DNA from: Faecalibacterium sp. I3-3-33
GTDB lineage: Bacteria > Bacillota > Clostridia > Oscillospirales > Ruminococcaceae
Direction of reading: 5' to 3'
Assembly (NCBI RefSeq): GCF_023347295.1
Contig: NZ_CP094469.1
Coordinates: 2,418,001 to 2,482,000, forward strand
DNA: 64,000 bases
In this document: piece after piece, positions 58,343 through 64,000 of the stretch
Layout of the letters: each line of letters starts with the position of its first letter
Numbering within the stretch: the stretch's first letter is position 1
Notes under the pieces: model-generated
Told to the model about the DNA's origin: nothing
Database searches by the model: none
The model's input: the letters and a program-made list of their open reading frames with translations, nothing else
Translations under genes and position numbers: made by a program

Positions 58343-58427
58343 TGGTGGGCGCGGGTGGATTCGAACCACCGAAGCTGAAAGCAGCAGATTTACAGTCTGT
58401 CCCCATTGGCCACTCGGGAACACGCCC
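58343..58427 (-). tRNA. tRNA-Tyr (GTA)
   Basis: An 85-nt cloverleaf including encoded CCA. The acceptor GGGCGTG pairs with CGCGCCC (one G-U), the anticodon GTA is at 58393-58391, the T loop GGTTCGAATCCACC is regular, and a long variable arm fits class II tRNA-Tyr. Its 3' end is the presumed integration target of the element to its left. Confidence 0.95.
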
Positions 58428-58632
58428 ATATTCATTTGTTGTGCATCTGTGTGCCGGACGACTTGTTTATTTTAGCATGAGAAAGAGGTTTTGTCAACTA
58501 CCTTTTTCACTTTTTTCAGCACTTTTTTCAGCATACTTTCTGCCCCCGTCCGCCGCGCTTTATCTGGTTGAATTGCGTCCTGTTTTATGTTAAAATAATG
58601 TAAAGATTTTACAGGCAGGAGTGGGTCATCGC

Positions 58633-59304
58633 ATGGAGTCAACAATCAACGCCGCCCCGCAAATTTCTATCGACCGGGAGAAGATGCTGCGCAGCCATCG
58701 GCGTTACTGGGTGCTGCGGCGCACACAGGATATCGTATTCTCCCTGCTGGCGTTGATCTTGCTTGCGCCGCTGGCGCTGGTGATCAGTCTTGCCATCGTG
58801 CTGGACAGCCCCGGAGACGGAGCCATTTTCCAGCAGCGGCGGGTAGGACGGGACGGCAAACTGTTCTGGCTGTATAAGTTCCGCACCATGTGCCCGGACG
58901 CCGAGGAGCAGCTGAATGAGCTGCTGAGCCAGAACCAGATGGACGGCCCGGTGTTCAAGATCAAGGGCGACCCCCGCATTACCCGAGTGGGGCATTTTCT
59001 GCGCAAGACCAGTCTGGACGAGCTGCCCCAGCTGCTCAACGTGCTGCGGGGCGACATGAGCATCGTGGGGCCGCGTCCCGCGCTGCCCCGGGAGGTGGAG
59101 TTGTACAGCGACTACCAGCGCCAGCGGCTGTACGTCACTCCCGGGCTGAGCTGCTACTGGCAGATCGCACCCCACCGCAACGAGATGAGCTTTGACGAGT
59201 GGGTGGCGCTGGATCTGAAATACATCCAGGAGCGCAGCTTCTGGGTGGACTGGAAGATCATCTTCCTCACCGTCCGCGCCATGTTCATGAAATACGGAGA
59301 GTGA
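58633..59304 (+). CDS. Polyprenyl-phosphate sugar-1-phosphate transferase (WbaP/EpsL type)
   Basis: A 223-aa protein with one N-terminal transmembrane helix (about 35-57) and the conserved transferase domain: QRRVGRDGKLFWLYKFRTM, KIKGDPRITRVGHFLRKTSLDELPQLLNVLRGDMSIVGPRPALP and PGLSCYWQI. It starts exopolysaccharide or glycan assembly by loading sugar phosphate on undecaprenyl phosphate. It lacks the multi-helix N-terminal domain of long WbaP proteins. ATG 58633 chosen; GTG 58621 lies on the ribosome site. Confidence 0.9.
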   Translation: MESTINAAPQISIDREKMLRSHRRYWVLRRTQDIVFSLLALILLAPLALVISLAIVLDSPGDGAIFQQRRVGRDGKLFWLYKFRTMCPDAEEQLNELLSQNQMDGPVFKIKGDPRITRVGHFLRKTSLDELPQLLNVLRGDMSIVGPRPALPREVELYSDYQRQRLYVTPGLSCYWQIAPHRNEMSFDEWVALDLKYIQERSFWVDWKIIFLTVRAMFMKYGE

Positions 59305-59306
59305 AA

Positions 59307-59342
59307 AAAGCGCCTGTTGTGCATCCGCACAACAGGCGCTTT
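59307..59342. terminator. Bidirectional terminator between the transferase gene and ilvD
   Basis: A 16-bp perfect stem AAAGCGCCTGTTGTGC / GCACAACAGGCGCTTT with a 4-base loop and A/T flanks, between convergent genes. Confidence 0.88.
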
Positions 59343-59350
59343 CGTTACGT

Positions 59351-61009
59351 TTATTTCAGCACCGCACCCAGATTTGCACTGGTGACCATGCGGGCGTAAC
59401 GGCTCAGCCAGCCGGTCTTGATGTTGGGCTCGGGCGCAACGTATTTTGCCTTGCGCTCTGCCAGCACTGCATCGCTGACCTCCAGCGTGATGGAGGCGTT
59501 GGGGATATCGATGGTGATGGTGTCCCCTTCCTCGATCAGGCCGATGGGGCCGCCGGAGGCTGCCTCCGGGCTGACGTGGCCGATGGCAGCACCGCGGGAT
59601 GCACCGGAGAAGCGGCCGTCGGTGATGAGGGCTACCGTCTTATCCAGCTTCATGCCAGCCAGCGCAGAGGTGGGGTTGAGCATCTCCCGCATACCCGGGC
59701 CGCCCTTGGGGCCTTCGTAGCGGATGACCACCACATCGCCCGGAACGATCTTGCCCGCGTAGATGGCGGCAATGGCCTCTTCCTCGCTGTTGAACACCCG
59801 CGCCGGGCCGGAATGCTGCTGCATCTCCGGGGCTACCGCACTGCGCTTGACAACGCAGCCGTCCGGGGCAATGTTGCCCCACAAAATCTGCAGACCGCCG
59901 GTCTCAGAGTAGGGGTTCTCGATGGGACGAATGGCTTTTTCGTTCAGGATACGGGCACCCTTGATGTTCTCGCCAAGGGTCTTGCCGGTGACGGTGGGCA
60001 CATCCAAGTCCAACAGGCCCTTTTTTGCCAGCTCTGCCTGCACCGCCGGGATGCCGCCCGCTGCGTACAGATCCGGCATGTGGGTGGGGCCAGCCGGTGC
60101 CAGATGGCACAGGTTGGGGGTCTTGGCGCTGATCTCGTTGAACAGCTTCAGGTCGATGGGCACACCGGCCTCGTAGGCGATGGCCAGCAGGTGCAGCACC
60201 GTGTTGGTGGAGCAGCCCAGCGCCATATCGCAGGTCAGCGCGTTGCGGATGGAGCGCTCGTTGATGATCTGGCGCGCGGTGATGCCCTTGCGCACCATCT
60301 CCATCACTGCCATACCGGCGTGCTTTGCCAGCTGCAGGCGCTTGGAGTACACGGCCGGGATGGTACCGTTGCCGGGCAGGGCGATGCCGATGGCCTCGCA
60401 CAGGCAGTTCATGCTGTTGGCGGTGTACATACCGGAGCAGCTGCCGCAGCTGGGGCAGCAGTTGCAGGTGCAGTCCTCCAGCTGCTCGTCGGTGATCATA
60501 CCGGCCTTATAGGCACCCACGGCCTCGAACATCTTGGAAAGGCTCACTTCCTCGCCGCCGTAGCTGCCGGCCAGCATGGGGCCGCCGGAGCAGACCACGG
60601 CGGGCACATCCATGCGCACCGCTGCCATCACCATGCCGGGCACGATCTTATCGCAGTTGGGCACCAGCACAAGGCCGTCCAGCTGATGTGCCATCAGCAT
60701 GGTCTCCACGCTGTCGCAGATCAGCTCACGGGAGGCCAGAGAGTACTTCATGCCCACATGACCCATGGCAATGCCATCGCATACACCGATGGCGGGGATC
60801 AGGATGGGGGTACCACCGGCCATCTGCACACCGGCCTTGACGGCCTCGGCGATCTTATCCAGATTCATGTGGCCGGGCACGATCTCGCTGTAGGCGCTCA
60901 CCACGCCGATGAGGGGGCGCTCCAGCTCCTCCGGGGTGTAGCCCAGCGCATAGAACAGGCTGCGGTTGGGCGCGCGCTCCGAGCCCTTGGTCACGTTGTC
61001 ACTTCTCAT
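59351..61009 (-). CDS. ilvD: Dihydroxy-acid dehydratase
   Basis: A 552-aa Fe-S enzyme of valine and isoleucine synthesis. Cluster-binding cysteines lie in [11 protein letters not shown] and [19 protein letters not shown]; the C-terminal signature has [19 protein letters not shown]. Length is normal. Last gene of the ilvBNCD operon, 166 bases after ilvC, the spacer being filled by GC-rich hairpins. Confidence 0.97.
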   Translation of the reverse strand: MRSDNVTKGSERAPNRSLFYALGYTPEELERPLIGVVSAYSEIVPGHMNLDKIAEAVKAGVQMAGGTPILIPAIGVCDGIAMGHVGMKYSLASRELICDSVETMLMAHQLDGLVLVPNCDKIVPGMVMAAVRMDVPAVVCSGGPMLAGSYGGEEVSLSKMFEAVGAYKAGMITDEQLEDCTCNCCPSCGSCSGMYTANSMNCLCEAIGIALPGNGTIPAVYSKRLQLAKHAGMAVMEMVRKGITARQIINERSIRNALTCDMALGCSTNTVLHLLAIAYEAGVPIDLKLFNEISAKTPNLCHLAPAGPTHMPDLYAAGGIPAVQAELAKKGLLDLDVPTVTGKTLGENIKGARILNEKAIRPIENPYSETGGLQILWGNIAPDGCVVKRSAVAPEMQQHSGPARVFNSEEEAIAAIYAGKIVPGDVVVIRYEGPKGGPGMREMLNPTSALAGMKLDKTVALITDGRFSGASRGAAIGHVSPEAASGGPIGLIEEGDTITIDIPNASITLEVSDAVLAERKAKYVAPEPNIKTGWLSRYARMVTSANLGAVLK

Positions 61010-61043
61010 TGCAAATCCTCTTTTCTGATAAAGCCCTCTCCGT

Positions 61044-61159
61044 CACGGCTGCGCCGTGCAACCTCTCCCGAGAGGAAGAGGTTTTCGCGGAGGAGCTATA
61101 AGGTTCCCTTTTCAACAAAAACTCCCCCTTTCGGGGGAGCTGGCCGCCGAAAGGCGGCC
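61044..61159. repeat. GC-rich hairpin cluster between ilvC and ilvD
   Basis: CACGGC/GCCGTG (61044-61058), CTCCCCC/GGGGGAG (61122-61139) and GGCCGCC-gaaa-GGCGGCC (61142-61159) in a spacer of 166 bases. The text resembles an intergenic repeat common in this bacterial group (from memory), here inside an operon. Confidence 0.6.
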
Positions 61160-61175
61160 TGAGAGGGTTCTCCTC

Positions 61176-62216
<1,041 letters not shown>

Positions 62217-62294
62217 TTAACTGGTTGATTTATCTTCCGGTCTTGTATGCTCTGTTCTATCTTTCGCTCACCCTGAGCGGAAAAGCAATATGAT

Positions 62295-62858
62295 TTATGC
62301 CCGTCTTGCGCCCGGCGGGGGCAGCTGGACGGAGCGCACCTCCTGCGGCGGCTTCTGGATATGCTGGTGCATCCCGCCGCGCTCCAGTGCGGTAACGCCG
62401 GTGCGGCACTGCTCAAGGATGTTGTAACCCTCGAACATTTTCAGGAAAGCGTCCAGCTTGTCCGGCCGACCGATGAGTTCAAACACCATGCTGTCCGGGG
62501 AAAGATCAATGATCTTTGCCTTGTAGATGCAGGCGATCTCCCGCAGCTCGGTGCGGTTGTGCACGTCCGATTCCACCTTGAGCAGCAGCAGCTCCCGCTC
62601 CAGCGATTTTTCGCTGTCCAGCACGAACACCTGCCGGGTGACTTCCAGACGCTCGGTCTGCAATACCAGCTGCTGCAAAGCCTTTTCGTCGCTGGTAATG
62701 GTCACTGTGATGCGGCTGACTGCCGGGTCGTTGGTGGCAGACACCGTAAGGCTGTCGATGTTGAAGCCGCGGCGGCAGAACAGGTTGGACACCCGGGCCA
62801 GAACGCCGCTCTGGTTGTCCACCAGCAGGCTGATGACCCTGCGCTGATCAGATTCCAT
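62295..62858 (-). CDS. ilvN: Acetolactate synthase small (regulatory) subunit
   Basis: A 187-aa protein with an N-terminal ACT domain (VISLLVDNQSGVLARVSNLFCRRGFNIDSL) that binds valine, and the C-terminal activation domain. It regulates the large subunit encoded 15 bases upstream. The C-terminal extension after residue 160 is Pro/Arg-rich. Confidence 0.95.
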   Translation of the reverse strand: MESDQRRVISLLVDNQSGVLARVSNLFCRRGFNIDSLTVSATNDPAVSRITVTITSDEKALQQLVLQTERLEVTRQVFVLDSEKSLERELLLLKVESDVHNRTELREIACIYKAKIIDLSPDSMVFELIGRPDKLDAFLKMFEGYNILEQCRTGVTALERGGMHQHIQKPPQEVRSVQLPPPGARRA

Positions 62859-62873
62859 GATGCTGTGTCCTCC

Positions 62874-64000
62874 TTATTCCATGATGATGTCGTTGATATC
62901 GCCGCCGCCGGGGATCATGGGCAGCACCTTTTCGTCCTTGTCGATGATGCACTCGATCCAAGTGGGGCCCTTCTGCTGCAAGGCATCTGCAAAGGCTTCC
63001 TGAAACTCCGGCAGGTTGGTGCAGCGGTAGCCCTTCAGGCCAAAGCCGTCTGCCAGCTTGACAAAATCGGTCTTGCGGTGGGGGTCGGTCTGGCTGTAGC
63101 GCTTGCCGTAAAAACTGGTCTGCCACTGGCGCACCATGCCCAGCACCGAGTTATTGAAGATGACCGTGATGATGGGCAGCTCGTAGCTGACAGCGGTGCA
63201 GGCTTCGTTCAGGTTCATGTGGAAGGAACCGTCACCGGTAAACATCACCACACGCTGCTGGCGTCCCAGTGCCATCTGGGCACCAATGGCAGCACCGTAG
63301 CCAAAGCCCATGGTACCAAGGCCGCCGCTGGTGATAAAGCCACGGCTCTTGGTGTGGCGCAGGTACTGCGCCGCCCACATCTGGTGCTGACCCACGTCGG
63401 TAACATACACGGCGTCGGGGCCGCACTGGTTGCACACCTCGCCGATGACCTGATGGGGCATCAGCCGGGTAGGGTCGGACACGGGGTGGTAATCCTGTGC
63501 CTGCCAGCTCTGGATCATCTTCATCCATTCCGGGTGCTTGGCGGGCTTGATCTGGGGCAGCATGGCGTTCAGCACATAGGCTGCATCGCCCACGATGGAA
63601 AGATCCACATCCACGTTCTTGCCCAGCTCGCTGGCATCAATGTCGATCTGGATGATGGTGGCGTTTTTGGCAAAGGTCTTGGGGTTCAGCGCCACGCGGT
63701 CGGAAAAGCGGGTGCCCACCGCGATGAGCACGTCGCACTCTGCCACCGCCCGGTTGGAGGTGTAGCAGCCGTGCATACCCAGCATGCCCAGATTCATCGG
63801 GTCACCATAGGGCACAACGCCTGCGGCCATCAGGGTATAGGTGGCGGGGATCTCCGCCTTGTGCAGCAGATCCCGCAACGGCTGGCAGCTGGCTGCGCTG
63901 CGCACGCCGCCGCCAAAGTACACCAGCGGACGCTGTGCGGCGTTGATGAGGTCTGCCGCCCAGTGCACCTGCTCCTCATTATAGGTAGTCACGGTGCGGA
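62874..64000 (-). CDS. ilvB: Acetolactate synthase large subunit, truncated by window end
   Basis: The reading frame runs open to the right edge; about 375 C-terminal residues are visible and the N-terminal third is missing. Seen are the central FAD-binding domain (VGTRFSDRVALNPKTFA, IQIDIDASELGKNVDVD) and the ThDP-binding domain (VMFTGDGSFHMNLNEACTA with GDG...N). It condenses pyruvate with pyruvate or 2-ketobutyrate, first step of the ilv pathway. Confidence 0.95.
   Translation of the reverse strand, partial: RTVTTYNEEQVHWAADLINAAQRPLVYFGGGVRSAASCQPLRDLLHKAEIPATYTLMAAGVVPYGDPMNLGMLGMHGCYTSNRAVAECDVLIAVGTRFSDRVALNPKTFAKNATIIQIDIDASELGKNVDVDLSIVGDAAYVLNAMLPQIKPAKHPEWMKMIQSWQAQDYHPVSDPTRLMPHQVIGEVCNQCGPDAVYVTDVGQHQMWAAQYLRHTKSRGFITSGGLGTMGFGYGAAIGAQMALGRQQRVVMFTGDGSFHMNLNEACTAVSYELPIITVIFNNSVLGMVRQWQTSFYGKRYSQTDPHRKTDFVKLADGFGLKGYRCTNLPEFQEAFADALQQKGPTWIECIIDKDEKVLPMIPGGGDINDIIME

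Larger units (their letters stand above)
44368..58361. mobile_element. Integrated element at tRNA-Tyr with serine recombinase
   Basis: The 21-bp sequence TTTGGTGGGCGCGGGTGGATT occurs at 44368-44388 and at the 3' end of tRNA-Tyr (58341-58361), the classic footprint of integration into a tRNA end. Inside are a serine recombinase, toxin-antitoxin, AT-rich accessory genes, regulators, primase/helicase and MobV relaxase. A serine recombinase does not normally use a tRNA 3' end, so the region may be composite. Confidence 0.55.

Overview
The window looks like a chromosomal segment of a gut Ruminococcaceae, most likely Faecalibacterium or a close relative. This is an inference from the GC-rich coding sequence, the gene content (sialic acid, sucrose and branched-chain amino acid genes) and the style of the intergenic repeats; no species marker gene is present. 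Host genes visible are lysS-greA, a sialic acid operon, a Bax-inhibitor-like membrane protein, a hemW-like gene, a sugar-phosphate transferase, tRNA-Tyr and ilvBNCD. AT-richer islands (28.0-31.0 kb and 46.9-50.9 kb) are the accessory genes.

Positions 1-31204 read as three tandem integrative mobilizable elements stacked at the 3' end of lysS. A 30-bp copy of the lysS 3' end occurs at 4126-4155, 22693-22722 and, inside intact lysS, at 31205-31234. Element 0 enters from the left edge and ends at about 4125; its visible cargo is a sigma factor, a membrane protein and an ABC exporter. Element 1 (4126-22692) has integrase, excisionase, a VirE-type replication ATPase, a MobV relaxase and a zinc-finger protein, then a complete sucrose/fructoside module. 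That module holds an amylosucrase-like enzyme, fructokinase, LacI regulator, ABC importer and GH32 beta-fructosidase. Element 2 (22693-31204) has integrase, excisionase, a frameshifted relaxase and a P4-type primase/helicase, with an AAA+ ATPase plus membrane protein as cargo. In elements 1 and 2 the core genes lie on the minus strand behind a conserved promoter (TTGACA, 17 bp, TAATCT) at the core-cargo junction. The same promoter geometry opens the window in element 0.

The most unusual signal is a set of more than 25 short hairpins in the spacers between the core genes. Stem sequences differ from one hairpin to the next, but most end in a minimal loop of the form CA-NNN-TG. They are interleaved with GTTACGG/GTAAC motifs. 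Homologous hairpins in elements 1 and 2 keep pairing through a compensated change, and hairpins of the same design occur in the unrelated tRNA-Tyr element.

31206-37230 and 37547-42249 carry lysS-greA and a sialic acid operon (ABC importer, nanA, a YhcH-family anomerase, nanE, nanK, an SGNH esterase) with a divergent RpiR regulator. A second mobile region, 44368-58361, is bounded by a 21-bp repeat of the tRNA-Tyr 3' end. It contains a large serine recombinase, a RelE/DinJ toxin-antitoxin pair, AT-rich immunity-like and membrane genes, two sigma factors, an XRE regulator, a CHC2-type primase fragment, a P4-type primase/helicase and a MobV relaxase. The window closes with the ilvBNCD operon, ilvB being cut by the right edge.
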